64,000 nt of DNA from Sulfuricurvum sp. (GTDB lineage: Bacteria > Campylobacterota > Campylobacteria > Campylobacterales > Sulfurimonadaceae), in contig JAQTLL010000001.1 in the NCBI GenBank assembly GCA_028714915.1, positions 62,001 through 126,000 on the forward strand, given 5' to 3'. Positions 1-9,811 of the stretch are shown here, in pieces; position 1 is the stretch's first letter, and each line of letters starts with the position of its first letter. Below the pieces are notes generated by a model, which ran no database searches, was not told the origin of the DNA, and saw nothing but the letters and a program-made list of their open reading frames with translations. A program made the translations under genes and the position numbers.

Positions 1-3000
1 ATCATTGAGTTTTCGCTCAAAAACAGAATTTTTATCTTTTTGGTTTTTGCCCTTTTGTCTCTTGCCTCCTTCTGGGGGGTACAGCACGCCTCCTTCGATG
101 CCTTGCCCGATCTCACCCCTCCGCAAGTCGTTATCGAAGTTAAATGGGAGGGGCAAAGTCCGCAAACCATAGAAAAACAGGTCACCTACCCATTAACAAC
201 CTCTTTTTTGTCCCTAGCCAATATCGAAACCGTTAGAGGGTTTAGCGGATTTTCAACAGCTCTTGTATACGTTGTCTTCAAAGATAAAACGGACTTGTAC
301 TTCGCTCGAACACGGGTATTGGAAAAACTAAGCCAAAATATCAAATCTTTTCCGAAAGATGCTTCAATAACATTGGGACCCGATGCCACAGGTGTTGGAT
401 GGGTATACCAATATGCCCTTACATCGACGAAATTAAATCTAGCCGACATGCGAAGTTATCAAGACTATTTCCTCCGTTTCGGACTTCTTTCGGTACCTGG
501 GGTCAGTGAAGTGGCAAGTGTCGGCGGATTCGTTAAAAACTACGAAATCACAGCCGATCAAAGTGCCCTTGCCAACTACAATCTCTCCATCCTCGACATT
601 GCAAACGCCGTGCAAAAAACCAATCTATCCGACGGAGCACGGGTGGTGCTGCGAAACGGCTTTGAAAATATGGTACAAACCAGCGGGTACTATGCAAACG
701 AAGAGGATATTCTCAATACGCCGCTTCTTGCCAACAACGGAGTCTCCTTAACGATACGGGATGTTGCGAGCGTGAACCTGACCCCCTCAGAGAGACGAGG
801 CGTCGCTGACCTAAATGGAGAGGGTGAGACGGTCGGAGGTATCGTTATCGCCCGAATAGGAGAAAATGCCTATAAGGTCATTGCGGATGTCAAAGAGAAG
901 CTCAAAACGCTTTCCAATCCGGACGTAAAAATAGTCCCCGTCTACGATAGAAGCGAGCTTATTGAAAAAGCGGTAGGGACGTTAAAAAGAGCCCTTGTCG
1001 AAGAGACGATTGCCGTCGCCATTATTGTTGCCCTTTTTCTCGGACACACGGGAAGCATTGCCGTAATCGTACTCACCCTTCCCCTTACGATCGGGCTTAC
1101 TTTCTTGGCGATGACGTTATTTGGGATGAGCTCGAACATTATGAGTCTCGGCGGGATAGCCATCGCGATAGGGGCAATGGTCGATGCCTCCATTGTCCTT
1201 GTCGAAAATGCCCACAAACATATTGTCGAAAAGAAAAAAGAGGGGCTGGCTCTCACTTACGCCGTGAAGCTTGACGCGATACTGGAAAGCTCAAAACAAG
1301 TCGGACGGCCTATCTTTTTCGCACTGATGCTGGTCATTGTAAGCTTTCTCCCCATATTTGCACTCACAGGACAAGAGGGAGCCCTCTTTTCACCGTTAGC
1401 ATTTACCAAGAGTTTTGCGATGCTTTTTGGCTCCATTATTGCCATTACCCTCACTCCGGCACTGATGACCATATTTTTAAATGATAAGATTAAAGCCGAG
1501 GATGAGTCACGAATCAACGGCTTTTTTATGAAGCACTACGAAACACTGCTAAATAAGATTATTGGCTACAAAAAGACAGCTTTGATTCTATTTATTGCCA
1601 CCATGCTCCTCTCCTATCCGCTCTACAAAAGTCTTAGATGGGAGTTTATGCCGAGACTCTCCGAAGAAGCCTTCATGTATATGCCGGTCGCACCGATGGG
1701 AATCAGTGTTGATTTAGCCTCAAGCATCACTCAAAAAACGGATCAGATTATCAAAAGTTTTCCGGAAGTCGAGACCGTATTCGGTAAAGCCGGACGCGCA
1801 GATACGGCGACTGACCCCGCACCCCTTTCGATGATAGAGACCATCATCACGCTAAAACCGAAAGATCGGTGGCGAGCCGGAATGAGTGAAGAGAAGCTGA
1901 TGGAGGAGATGGACAAATCACTTCAAATCGAAGGGCTGACAAACTCATGGACCTATCCCATCCGAGGGCGTATTGATATGCTCATCACAGGGATTCGGAC
2001 ACCGCTTGGGATCAAGGTTTACGGTCAAAATTTTGACGATATTGAGACATACTCAAACGAAATCAGCAAAGCACTCAAAAAGCTGGAAGGGAGTTCGGCA
2101 GTATTTGCCGAAAAGGCAGCTACGGGGTATTATCTCGATATTAAACCCAAAGATGAGATGATAGCCCAATACGGGCTAAACAGAGAGGATATATTTAAAA
2201 GTATATCCCTTAGTGTCGGCGGGGCAAGTGTTTCCACCATGATACAAGGGACACATCGATACCCCATATCCGTAAGACTGGACGCGTCAGCAAGGGGAGA
2301 TATAGAACAAATTAAGCAAATACCCGTCAAAACCGAGATGGGACAGCATGTTCTCTCTGATTTTGCCGACATCAACTACATAGAAGCCCCGGGAGAGATA
2401 AAAACCGAAAAAGCCATGCCTGTCGGATACATATACATCATGCCAAAAGAGACGATAACCCCGTATGAATACAAGCAAATAGCCCAAAAAGCGATTGAAA
2501 GTATCAAAGTACCGCAAGGTATCCGATACGAATGGGCCGGACAGAGTGAGTATCTTGAAAGTGCCAAAAAGACGCTGATATTTGTTGCTCCGATAAGTCT
2601 GCTCCTTACATTTATGCTGATTTTTGCTTCGCTTAGGGATTTACGCCTTACGGCATTAATATTTTTCACCCTTCCCTTTAGTTTCGTAGGGGGACTACTT
2701 GCAATCAAGCTGCTGGGCTTCTCCATGAGTATTGCCGTAATCGTCGGATTTTTGGCCCTTTTAGGCGTTGCGGCGGAAACCGCTATCGTGATGCTTATCT
2801 ACCTCAAAGCAGCTGTGGAAGAAAAAGCTCTGGAGGGCAAAAAAGAGTATGATTCACTTTTAAGCGCCTGCATAGACGGTGCAGCCAAGAGAATACGACC
2901 GAAACTCATGACGGTATTTAGCCTCATAGCAGGGCTTACCCCATTGCTCTATATCAAAGGAGTAGGAAGCGAGATAATGGGACGAATAGCTGCTCCGATG

Positions 3001-3108
3001 CTCGGCGGATTGATCACTTCTACGTTGCTTACGCTGATACTGGTCCCTATTTTTTATCTTTGGATTGTCAAAAAAGAATTTCTAAAGGGTGAAAGACCAA
3101 AACCCTGA
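1..3108 (+). CDS. cusA: Cu(I)/Ag(I) efflux RND pump, CusA-type (5' partial)
   Basis: Inner-membrane subunit of a tripartite heavy-metal efflux pump that drives monovalent copper or silver out with the proton gradient. The reading frame is open from base 1, so the start lies before the window; 1035 residues are visible, nearly the whole family length. The HME-RND signature around the fourth helix (GAMVDASIVLVENAHKH) is clear. The three methionines that carry Cu(I)/Ag(I) in E. coli CusA appear conserved, at codons 1681 (YMP), 1882 (RAGM) and 1978 (IDML), which favours CusA over CzcA. A Met-rich periplasmic protein and a two-component system follow on the same strand. The outer-membrane and adaptor subunits must be upstream, outside the window. 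Confidence 0.93.
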   Translation: MIEFSLKNRIFIFLVFALLSLASFWGVQHASFDALPDLTPPQVVIEVKWEGQSPQTIEKQVTYPLTTSFLSLANIETVRGFSGFSTALVYVVFKDKTDLYFARTRVLEKLSQNIKSFPKDASITLGPDATGVGWVYQYALTSTKLNLADMRSYQDYFLRFGLLSVPGVSEVASVGGFVKNYEITADQSALANYNLSILDIANAVQKTNLSDGARVVLRNGFENMVQTSGYYANEEDILNTPLLANNGVSLTIRDVASVNLTPSERRGVADLNGEGETVGGIVIARIGENAYKVIADVKEKLKTLSNPDVKIVPVYDRSELIEKAVGTLKRALVEETIAVAIIVALFLGHTGSIAVIVLTLPLTIGLTFLAMTLFGMSSNIMSLGGIAIAIGAMVDASIVLVENAHKHIVEKKKEGLALTYAVKLDAILESSKQVGRPIFFALMLVIVSFLPIFALTGQEGALFSPLAFTKSFAMLFGSIIAITLTPALMTIFLNDKIKAEDESRINGFFMKHYETLLNKIIGYKKTALILFIATMLLSYPLYKSLRWEFMPRLSEEAFMYMPVAPMGISVDLASSITQKTDQIIKSFPEVETVFGKAGRADTATDPAPLSMIETIITLKPKDRWRAGMSEEKLMEEMDKSLQIEGLTNSWTYPIRGRIDMLITGIRTPLGIKVYGQNFDDIETYSNEISKALKKLEGSSAVFAEKAATGYYLDIKPKDEMIAQYGLNREDIFKSISLSVGGASVSTMIQGTHRYPISVRLDASARGDIEQIKQIPVKTEMGQHVLSDFADINYIEAPGEIKTEKAMPVGYIYIMPKETITPYEYKQIAQKAIESIKVPQGIRYEWAGQSEYLESAKKTLIFVAPISLLLTFMLIFASLRDLRLTALIFFTLPFSFVGGLLAIKLLGFSMSIAVIVGFLALLGVAAETAIVMLIYLKAAVEEKALEGKKEYDSLLSACIDGAAKRIRPKLMTVFSLIAGLTPLLYIKGVGSEIMGRIAAPMLGGLITSTLLTLILVPIFYLWIVKKEFLKGERPKP

Positions 3109-3196
3109 TTCTTTAATTAACATGGTTAACATTGGGTTATTGCATAATTTACTTATTTCATCTATGATATGACACTCAAAACCAAAAGGATTTACC

Positions 3197-3565
3197 ATGA
3201 AAAAGATTTTAGCTCTCGCTCTTGCTCTAGGAGCCACCGCACTACTCGCTTGTCCTATGCAAGGTGGTATGAACAATGGACCAATGGGTGGAGATATGAT
3301 GCAAAAGGGTCAATGTGATACCTCAAAACTTCCAAAACAACTCGAAGCATTGGGCTTAAGTGATACACAAAAAGCGGATATTCAGAAAATTCGTGAAGAA
3401 GGTAAAGAATTCCACAATAAACAGCATGAAAAGATGATGGCAGTTCTTACTCCCGATCAACTCAAAAAGTTCGAAGCCAATGTTCCTAAAATGTGTCCAA
3501 AAGGGGACATGAAAATGCCTATGTCGGGTAAAATGAATCATAAAATGCCTGCAGGCGGTATGTAA
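3197..3565 (+). CDS. Met-rich periplasmic Spy/CpxP-like protein
   Basis: A 122-residue secreted protein with an N-terminal signal (residues 1-18) ending in LLAC, so it could be a lipoprotein with Cys19. The middle contains an LTxxQ-like unit (LTPDQLKKF) and a helical stretch similar to Spy/CpxP periplasmic proteins. Both ends are rich in Met, with Gly, Lys and His (PMQGGMNNGPMGG near the start; repeated KMP and GKM at the end), which suits Cu(I) binding. It sits 88 bp after the copper pump and 27 bp before the regulator gene, so a periplasmic copper buffer or stress chaperone is inferred. ATG start with an AAAGGA site just upstream. Confidence 0.75.
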   Translation: MKKILALALALGATALLACPMQGGMNNGPMGGDMMQKGQCDTSKLPKQLEALGLSDTQKADIQKIREEGKEFHNKQHEKMMAVLTPDQLKKFEANVPKMCPKGDMKMPMSGKMNHKMPAGGM

Positions 3566-3592
3566 GAGAGAAGCTGTAACAAAGAATATAAT

Positions 3593-4255
3593 ATGATTAA
3601 AATCCTCCTCATCGAAGACGACCTCGAAATTGCTGATTTACTGACGCAATATTTGAGTCGTTATCAGATGGAGGTAATCAGTTATACCCATCCGCAATCC
3701 GCCTTAAACTCTCTCTCTATCGAATCATACGATCTTGTACTTCTTGATCTTACCCTCCCCGATATGGATGGTTTGGATGTGTGTAAAATTCTTCGTGAAC
3801 GCAGCAGTATTCCCATCATTATTTCCTCAGCTCGTAGTGATTTGGGAGACAAAGTCATCGCACTGGAACTGGGGGCTGATGATTATCTCCCAAAACCCTA
3901 TGAGCCGCGCGAATTGGTTGCACGTATTCAAAGTCTCCTTCGTCGTGTTAACGGTAAAACTCTCCAAACTTCTAATGAAACATTTCGTATTGAGGAAAAC
4001 GGTATTCTCAAAGAGGGGGAACTTCTTCCTCTCACACGTGCCGAATTTGAACTGCTAAGCCTTTTACTCAAACATCGCGGTCAAATCATTTCACGTGATT
4101 TTATTGCCAATAATGTTGAATCGATTCAGTGGGAAAGTTCAGAGAGAAGCATTGATGTCCTCATCAGCCGTATTCGCCAAAAAATAGAGCCTAATCCAAA
4201 GCATCCTACTCTTATCCGTTCCATCCGTGGAATGGGGTATCAATTTATTAAATGA
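3593..4255 (+). CDS. OmpR/PhoB-family response regulator
   Basis: DNA-binding half of a two-component system. Receiver at residues 1-115 with the acidic pair (IEDD), phospho-acceptor Asp in LVLLDLTLPDMDG and the switch Lys in LPKPY; winged-helix DNA-binding domain from about residue 130, ending RSIRGMGYQFIK. Its stop overlaps the start of the sensor kinase (ATGA), so the two are translationally coupled. Position behind a CusA-type pump suggests control of metal efflux, by analogy with CusR; this is inferred from position only. Confidence 0.9.
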   Translation: MIKILLIEDDLEIADLLTQYLSRYQMEVISYTHPQSALNSLSIESYDLVLLDLTLPDMDGLDVCKILRERSSIPIIISSARSDLGDKVIALELGADDYLPKPYEPRELVARIQSLLRRVNGKTLQTSNETFRIEENGILKEGELLPLTRAEFELLSLLLKHRGQIISRDFIANNVESIQWESSERSIDVLISRIRQKIEPNPKHPTLIRSIRGMGYQFIK

Positions 4256-5457
4256 TTTCACGCCGCCACTCCGTTTTTTTCAAACTTCATGCCTTCTTTT
4301 TTCTGGCACTCATCATTTTATCTCTCCTCTTTACGTCCGCCTTAAGTGAACAGGAACATCAACGGTTTCGCCTTTTAACCCATCGTTCCATGGAACTTTC
4401 CCAGACATTGGAAATGCTCAAAAATCATACTTGTGACAATCAGAATCGTCTGCTTGCGCGCGCAGGCTTCCAAGAGATACCCCATCTTGATTCTAAAGCA
4501 AACCACATAACACTCCCTCCTGTGATGGAACAAAAGCTTCAGTCCAACCAACTCCATGTTCAAATTTATCAAGACAATAAGGGGTTTGTCTATGCCCTTA
4601 TACGTAACCACTGCACCATGTTTTACCGCGATACAGCAGAGGGGGCAACCTACTACTTTGTCTGGATATTATTTTTTGCCCTGTTTGGCGGATTGGTCAG
4701 TATGTATGTTTTGTTATGGCGTAATCTCCTGCCGCTAAAACAACTCTTTAATCAAATACAGCTCTATGGAGAGGGGAAAGAGTTAACAATCTTTCCAAAT
4801 AATGGAAAAGATGAAATTGCCCTTATCTCCAATGCCCTCTCCGCTGCACTCGAAAAACAACACCGTCTTAAAACATCCCGTGAGCTCTTCTTGCGCAATA
4901 TGATGCATGAGCTTAAAACCCCTATTACCAAAGGGAAGCTCATTGTTGAATTAGAAACTCCAAGTCAAAACATCACGTTACTGGGGAAGCTCTTTTCTCG
5001 TATGGAGAATCTTATTCATCAAATGGCGCAAATTGAAAAAATGCATGCCTTTGCATTAAATCCAAAAAAAGTAAAACTCAAAACTCTTCTTAATACAGCG
5101 ATAGACAACTTGCTGTTAGTGGATCAAAACGTATCCATTTTTGGAGGAGAAGAGCTGATTAATGCCGATCCTTCTCTCTTAACCAGCGCACTTCAAAACC
5201 TAATTGACAATGCCTATCGCCATGCACATACATTTCCTATAAATATTACCTACAGCAGTGAGAAAATTTGTATCACTAATAGCGGTGAACCGCTTAAACG
5301 TCCTGTTGAAGAAGCACTGCAAGCATTTGTAACAGAGAGAGGAGATGGGGGATTAGGATTGGGGCTTTATATTGCCCAGTCTGTCTGTGAACTGCATAAT
5401 TTTCATCTAAACTATACGTATGAGGCTGGGAATCATACTTTTTGTATCGAATTTTGA
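4252..5457 (+). CDS. Membrane sensor histidine kinase
   Basis: Partner kinase of the preceding regulator, 401 residues. Two membrane helices (about 11-32 and 133-155) enclose a periplasmic sensor of about 100 residues containing Cys at CDNQ and HCTM. A HAMP-like linker is followed by the phospho-acceptor His in MMHELKTPITKG and an ATPase domain with N box (NLIDNAYRHA) and G box (GLGLGLYIAQS). The gene ends convergently with lgt, overlapping it by 25 bp. The signal is unknown; copper or another metal is inferred from the neighbours. Confidence 0.88.
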   Translation: MISRRHSVFFKLHAFFFLALIILSLLFTSALSEQEHQRFRLLTHRSMELSQTLEMLKNHTCDNQNRLLARAGFQEIPHLDSKANHITLPPVMEQKLQSNQLHVQIYQDNKGFVYALIRNHCTMFYRDTAEGATYYFVWILFFALFGGLVSMYVLLWRNLLPLKQLFNQIQLYGEGKELTIFPNNGKDEIALISNALSAALEKQHRLKTSRELFLRNMMHELKTPITKGKLIVELETPSQNITLLGKLFSRMENLIHQMAQIEKMHAFALNPKKVKLKTLLNTAIDNLLLVDQNVSIFGGEELINADPSLLTSALQNLIDNAYRHAHTFPINITYSSEKICITNSGEPLKRPVEEALQAFVTERGDGGLGLGLYIAQSVCELHNFHLNYTYEAGNHTFCIEF

Positions 5458-6260
5458 GACCGAAGCACACCCCAAATAAGTGCTGAAATAATCGCCATTC
5501 CCAAACTAAGCGCCATTCCCAGAGTCATCCACTGTCCTACGATGTAACCAATCTGTGCATCAGGAGCGCGATAAAACTCCACAAAAGCACGTCCCAATCC
5601 ATATGCCACTCCATAGAGTAAAATCAATTCACCCTCAAATGTTTTATGTTTTCGGTATGCATACACGATAATAAAAACAACAAACCCTTCGATAAATGCT
5701 TCATACAGCTGTGAAGGGTGTCGAAGCGTGTCATACACATAAATTCCCCATGGGACCTCCGTAGCACGCCCGACTAACTCTTGATTGAGGAAATTACCGA
5801 TTCGACCGAAAACATATCCCAACGGGACCGAGACAGCGACCAAATCCATCAATCGACCAAACGGTATCCCATTACGACGGAAAAACAAATACGATCCGAT
5901 TAAAAATCCGACAATTGCTCCATGAAAACTCATCCCCCGAATTCCGACAAACTGCCCGTCAATAAACGGATTAAAAATCTGCCACGGCTGCGTGAGATAG
6001 TAAGAGGTGTGGCTATCGTAAAAAAGGACATACCCCAATCGCGCACCCAATATCACCCCAATCTCAGCGTAAATAAAATAGTCATCCAACTGCTCTTTGG
6101 TAATACCGATATTGTCTTTTTTAACAATCCATTTTGCAATAACAAGTGCCGTAAGAAGCGCCAAAACATACATTAACCCATACCAGTGGACTGGGATGGA
6201 GAGGATATTAAATGCAATAGGGTTAAAATGCTCGTAAATGTGGTTCCAGTATTCCATCAT
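5433..6260 (-). CDS. lgt: Prolipoprotein diacylglyceryl transferase
   Basis: Integral inner-membrane enzyme that attaches diacylglycerol from phosphatidylglycerol to the lipobox Cys of prolipoproteins. The 275-residue length is typical. Diagnostic segments are visible: HWYGLMYVLA, RGMSFHGAIVG and the Lgt signature GRIGNFLNQELVGR. The start overlaps the stop of the upstream Fe-S protein gene (ATGA), so it is probably co-transcribed with it; two adjacent Met codons leave the start uncertain by one residue. Confidence 0.96.
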   Translation of the reverse strand: MMEYWNHIYEHFNPIAFNILSIPVHWYGLMYVLALLTALVIAKWIVKKDNIGITKEQLDDYFIYAEIGVILGARLGYVLFYDSHTSYYLTQPWQIFNPFIDGQFVGIRGMSFHGAIVGFLIGSYLFFRRNGIPFGRLMDLVAVSVPLGYVFGRIGNFLNQELVGRATEVPWGIYVYDTLRHPSQLYEAFIEGFVVFIIVYAYRKHKTFEGELILLYGVAYGLGRAFVEFYRAPDAQIGYIVGQWMTLGMALSLGMAIISALIWGVLRSQNSIQKV

Positions 6261-7531
6261 TTGCCCTTCAACGCTTGGGCAATCAACTCAATCGGGTTCT
6301 TAAAAACAACATTTACATCCGCTTCATTCATCGAATTATTGATCTGCATTCGGCACGCACTGCACTCCGAACTCACGATTTGTGCACCGCTGTTACGGAT
6401 CATAGCGGCTTTGGGACGACCTGCTGCTTGAGCAAAATGAAATTTCTCTGTTTGCATCGTCACTCCGCCGAATCCACAACAGGCATTAGGGTCGCTCATC
6501 TCTTTAATCGTATAATTTTGTCCGATCAAACGGCGCGGCTCTTGATAAATCCCTTGCATCTTACGTGCGTGACACGGGTCATGATAGGTGACACTGAGGT
6601 CACTTTGGGCTTTTGTAGCCAAAACTGCTTTTAGGTCAGTGTGTTGCTCTAACCACTCGGTTGCCATAAAGATTTTATTTTTGAGTTTTTTGGAACGCTC
6701 AAGCCACTCGGGCTGATCGTGAAAAAAGTGCTCGTAGTCGATCTTTATCATCGCGCTGCACGTCGCTTCGGGGATAATAATCGCTTCAACCTCATCGATG
6801 AAACTCTCAAAATATTGAATATTCTTTTTGGCGTTATGATTAACCGTCGCAAAATCTCCCGTAAAATAGGCAGGTGCTCCGCAACAAAGCTGTTTTTTTG
6901 GGATAAAAGCATCAATTTGAAGCTCTTCCAAAATTTCGACCAATCCATCACCGATAGCGGTATAATTGTAGTTCCCCAAACACCCGATAAAAATAGCAAC
7001 CCGTCGTTTTCCGCCGTGAGAGATATTTTCAGGATAACTGTTTAAAAACGACGTTTTTCCCATCGACGGCAAAAGACGATCTTTTTTGATAATCGGGAGA
7101 TTAAAACGGGGCTGCATCGAGTTTAGTTCCGCTTTGATTTTAAATCCACAGGTTTGAAAAACGTAACCGAGTTTAAACAAAATATCCATCGTGAAACGGT
7201 GACGTAAAAGAAAGAAAAACGCCCGCTTAAACCACGCAATCCCAAACTTATCGGCAATATCCGCACGCACTTGCTCGATCACCATATCCGTAGGCAAGGC
7301 CTTAGGACATACGTCAGTACAGTTGGTGCATAAAAAACAGCTCTCAAATATCTCTTTGGCATTGAAATCCAGTTCTAGCTCGCCACGCTGATATGCTCCC
7401 AACAAATCAATAAATCCGCGCGGGGAGGTAACTTCATCGGCATTAACGTTGTGAATCGTACAGACGGGGATACACTTCCCGCATTTAATACACGCATCCG
7501 ATGTTTCCGTAAAATTAAAGAGCTCACGCAT
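6257..7531 (-). CDS. GlcF-like (Fe-S)-binding CCG-domain protein
   Basis: A 424-residue cytoplasmic protein with two [4Fe-4S] ferredoxin motifs near the N terminus (CIKCGKCIPVC at about 15-25 and CFLCTNCTDVC at about 65-75) followed by two CCG domains with CCGAPAYF and CCGFGGV. This is the architecture of the glycolate oxidase iron-sulfur subunit GlcF, LutA and HdrB-like electron-transfer proteins. No GlcD flavoprotein gene is adjacent, so the substrate cannot be assigned. It lies 2 bp downstream of hemN and overlaps lgt. Confidence 0.85.
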   Translation of the reverse strand: MRELFNFTETSDACIKCGKCIPVCTIHNVNADEVTSPRGFIDLLGAYQRGELELDFNAKEIFESCFLCTNCTDVCPKALPTDMVIEQVRADIADKFGIAWFKRAFFFLLRHRFTMDILFKLGYVFQTCGFKIKAELNSMQPRFNLPIIKKDRLLPSMGKTSFLNSYPENISHGGKRRVAIFIGCLGNYNYTAIGDGLVEILEELQIDAFIPKKQLCCGAPAYFTGDFATVNHNAKKNIQYFESFIDEVEAIIIPEATCSAMIKIDYEHFFHDQPEWLERSKKLKNKIFMATEWLEQHTDLKAVLATKAQSDLSVTYHDPCHARKMQGIYQEPRRLIGQNYTIKEMSDPNACCGFGGVTMQTEKFHFAQAAGRPKAAMIRNSGAQIVSSECSACRMQINNSMNEADVNVVFKNPIELIAQALKGK

Positions 7532-7533
7532 CC

Positions 7534-8910
7534 CTATACCGTCTTACTAAACGCTTTATCACTAGTCGCATGACGCTTCATATAGGCATCAAATACCATG
7601 GCAATATTACGAATCAAGAGCGTACCTGTTGGTGAGCAGACAATGGAAGTTGGAGTAATACTCAACAGTTCATCTGCTTCAAACGGCTTCAATGCCTCAA
7701 GTGCATCGGCAAAATACTCAGAAAATTTGACGTTATACAATACCTCAAACCGCTCAATATCAAGCTTGAAATTACTCATCAGTTCCATAATGACATATTG
7801 ACGAATTTGATCATCTGCATTTAATGCTACACCACGCTCATAAGGCAAATTTCCCGCATCAATAGCTTCTTCGTATGCGTCCATCTCTTTAAAATTCTGG
7901 GCATAATAATCAATACCCTCACCAATAGAGGTCAAACCAATACCGATCAAATCAGCTCCGCCCTTGGTCGTGTAACCTTGGAAATTACGGTGCAACTCCC
8001 CTTTGTCAATCGCTTTAAACAACTCATCTTCAGGCTTGGCGAAGTGATCCATTCCGATCATTCGATACCCTTTAGAGGTCATATAATCAATCGTATGGCG
8101 CATAATAGAAAGTTTTTCGGCAGGATGAGGCAATGTCGTCTCATCTATTTTGCGCATTGTTTTTTTAAGCCACGGGACATGAGCATAGTTGAACACAGCA
8201 AAACGGTCAGGGTCAAGAGAAATCGCCAAATCAAGCGTTTTCTTGAACGTTTCCAAGCTCTGATACGGCAATCCGTAGATGAGATCGACATTCACACTCA
8301 CCATATTGTATTTTCGTGCCAACTCCATCGCCGCTTTGGTAATATCGTAGGGCTGTACCCGATGAACGGCAATTTGCACTTTTTCATCAAAATCCTGAAT
8401 TCCAAAACTCACACGATTAAATCCTGCGTCACTCATTACCTTCATCTGCGCATCATCAATGTGACGGGGATCAATCTCACAGCTGATTTCAGCACCCTCT
8501 ACAAAATTTTTAAAAGTCCCCTTGATAGCTGCAATAATACGCTTAAGCTGATCTGCATCAAAGAAGGTGGGTGTTCCTCCTCCAAAATGGAGCTGAATGA
8601 CACTCCTGTTCACATCAATATGAGTACTCAGTATTTGAAGCTCCCGTATTAAATAGCCAAGATAGCGCTCTTTTTTCTCCTCTTTAGAGGTAAAAACAAC
8701 GTTACAACCACAGAAATAACAAGCATTTTTACAAAAAGGAAGATGAAAATAAAGCGACAACGGACGCTTTGAATCTTGTGAATGTAGCTTTTCAAGATAG
8801 GATGTGTAACCAAACGTATCATCGAACTCAAGTGCAGTTGGATAACTCGTATATCGAGGTCCCGGTTTAGAGTATTCAGTAAATTTATCAAAATCAAGCA
8901 TTATAAGCAT
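7534..8910 (-). CDS. hemN: Oxygen-independent coproporphyrinogen III oxidase
   Basis: Radical-SAM enzyme that decarboxylates coproporphyrinogen III to protoporphyrinogen IX in haem synthesis. At 458 residues it is full-length HemN rather than the shorter HemW type. The substrate-domain start KPGPRYTSYPTA and the cluster motif CKNACYFCGC (CxxxCxxC plus the extra Cys found in HemN) are both visible. Either ATG at 8910 or ATG at 8901 could be the start; the second has a GGAT about 8 bases upstream. First gene of a probable hemN-glcF-like-lgt unit. Confidence 0.95.
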   Translation of the reverse strand: MLIMLDFDKFTEYSKPGPRYTSYPTALEFDDTFGYTSYLEKLHSQDSKRPLSLYFHLPFCKNACYFCGCNVVFTSKEEKKERYLGYLIRELQILSTHIDVNRSVIQLHFGGGTPTFFDADQLKRIIAAIKGTFKNFVEGAEISCEIDPRHIDDAQMKVMSDAGFNRVSFGIQDFDEKVQIAVHRVQPYDITKAAMELARKYNMVSVNVDLIYGLPYQSLETFKKTLDLAISLDPDRFAVFNYAHVPWLKKTMRKIDETTLPHPAEKLSIMRHTIDYMTSKGYRMIGMDHFAKPEDELFKAIDKGELHRNFQGYTTKGGADLIGIGLTSIGEGIDYYAQNFKEMDAYEEAIDAGNLPYERGVALNADDQIRQYVIMELMSNFKLDIERFEVLYNVKFSEYFADALEALKPFEADELLSITPTSIVCSPTGTLLIRNIAMVFDAYMKRHATSDKAFSKTV

Positions 8911-9061
8911 CCAGTAAAGGGTTTAGTGTCGCGATTATACTCTTTTGGATTGAAACTCCCCTAAAATAGTCATATTAGACGCAAAGTTGTTATAATAACA
9001 ATATCTTATTTTATTTGCAAAATTGTGATAAAATAATTAAAAAAATATCAAGAAGAAATCA

Positions 9062-9811
9062 ATGTCTACTACCAAAGTTCTTATTATTGAAGATGATGAA
9101 GTAACCGCGCTTAATCTCAAAATGTCGCTTGAAAAATTCGGCTACGAAGTTCTCTCCCTCGCCAACGAGGAGATCAGTGCTAAAAACAAAATAAAAATTT
9201 ATGATCCCGATATTGTTCTCATTGATATAGGACTAAAACGGCATGACGGAGGGATTGAAGTTGCCAATTTTATTCGTGATAAAATGCCTCGTCCTTTTAT
9301 CTTTTTAACCGCCCATTCAGACAGTGACATCCTCTCTAAGGCAAAACAGACTGAGCCTTTTGGCTATATTGTCAAACCGTTTGATCCCCTCAATCTTCAT
9401 ACAACCATTCAAATGGCACTGTACCGTTTTGAGGAGGAGAAAAAACGTCTTCTCAACGTCGATGTACTCAAAACTGATAAAGAACATCTTGAAAAACTCC
9501 TCTATGCCAAAAAACTCTCCACACAACCCGCTGTCGAATTTGGAGATGGCTATCGTCACGACATCTCGCTGGGAGAAACTTTTTACAAAGATCAAAAGAT
9601 TAAGCTCACCAAAAAAGAGAATGCATTTATCCATCTTTTGATCGCTCAACTGGGAAGTATTGTCGATTTTACACAAGCAACGGACTATGTCTGGGGAGAA
9701 GAAGGGGCGAGCGATAACAGTGTCCGCACGCTCGTGTGGCGCTTACGCAATAAGCTCCCTACGGATGTCATCAAAAATGCCTCGGGAATTGGTTATTATC
9801 TCGAAGAATAA
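9062..9811 (+). CDS. Response regulator with winged-helix output
   Basis: A 249-residue regulator. The receiver (1-120) retains the acidic residues in IIEDDE, the phospho-acceptor Asp54 (DIVLIDIG), Thr in FLTAH and Lys in VKPFD. After a helical linker (about 120-165), the C-terminal transcriptional regulatory domain ends NASGIGYYLEE. It is paralogous to the regulator at 31850, which has lost the phospho-acceptor. It runs convergently into the hybrid kinase gene, overlapping by 16 bp; whether that kinase is its partner is unknown. Confidence 0.88.
   Translation: MSTTKVLIIEDDEVTALNLKMSLEKFGYEVLSLANEEISAKNKIKIYDPDIVLIDIGLKRHDGGIEVANFIRDKMPRPFIFLTAHSDSDILSKAKQTEPFGYIVKPFDPLNLHTTIQMALYRFEEEKKRLLNVDVLKTDKEHLEKLLYAKKLSTQPAVEFGDGYRHDISLGETFYKDQKIKLTKKENAFIHLLIAQLGSIVDFTQATDYVWGEEGASDNSVRTLVWRLRNKLPTDVIKNASGIGYYLEE

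Noticed and set aside
7978..8652. A 224-codon open frame antisense to hemN
   Set aside because: Fully inside hemN, with no recognisable domain.
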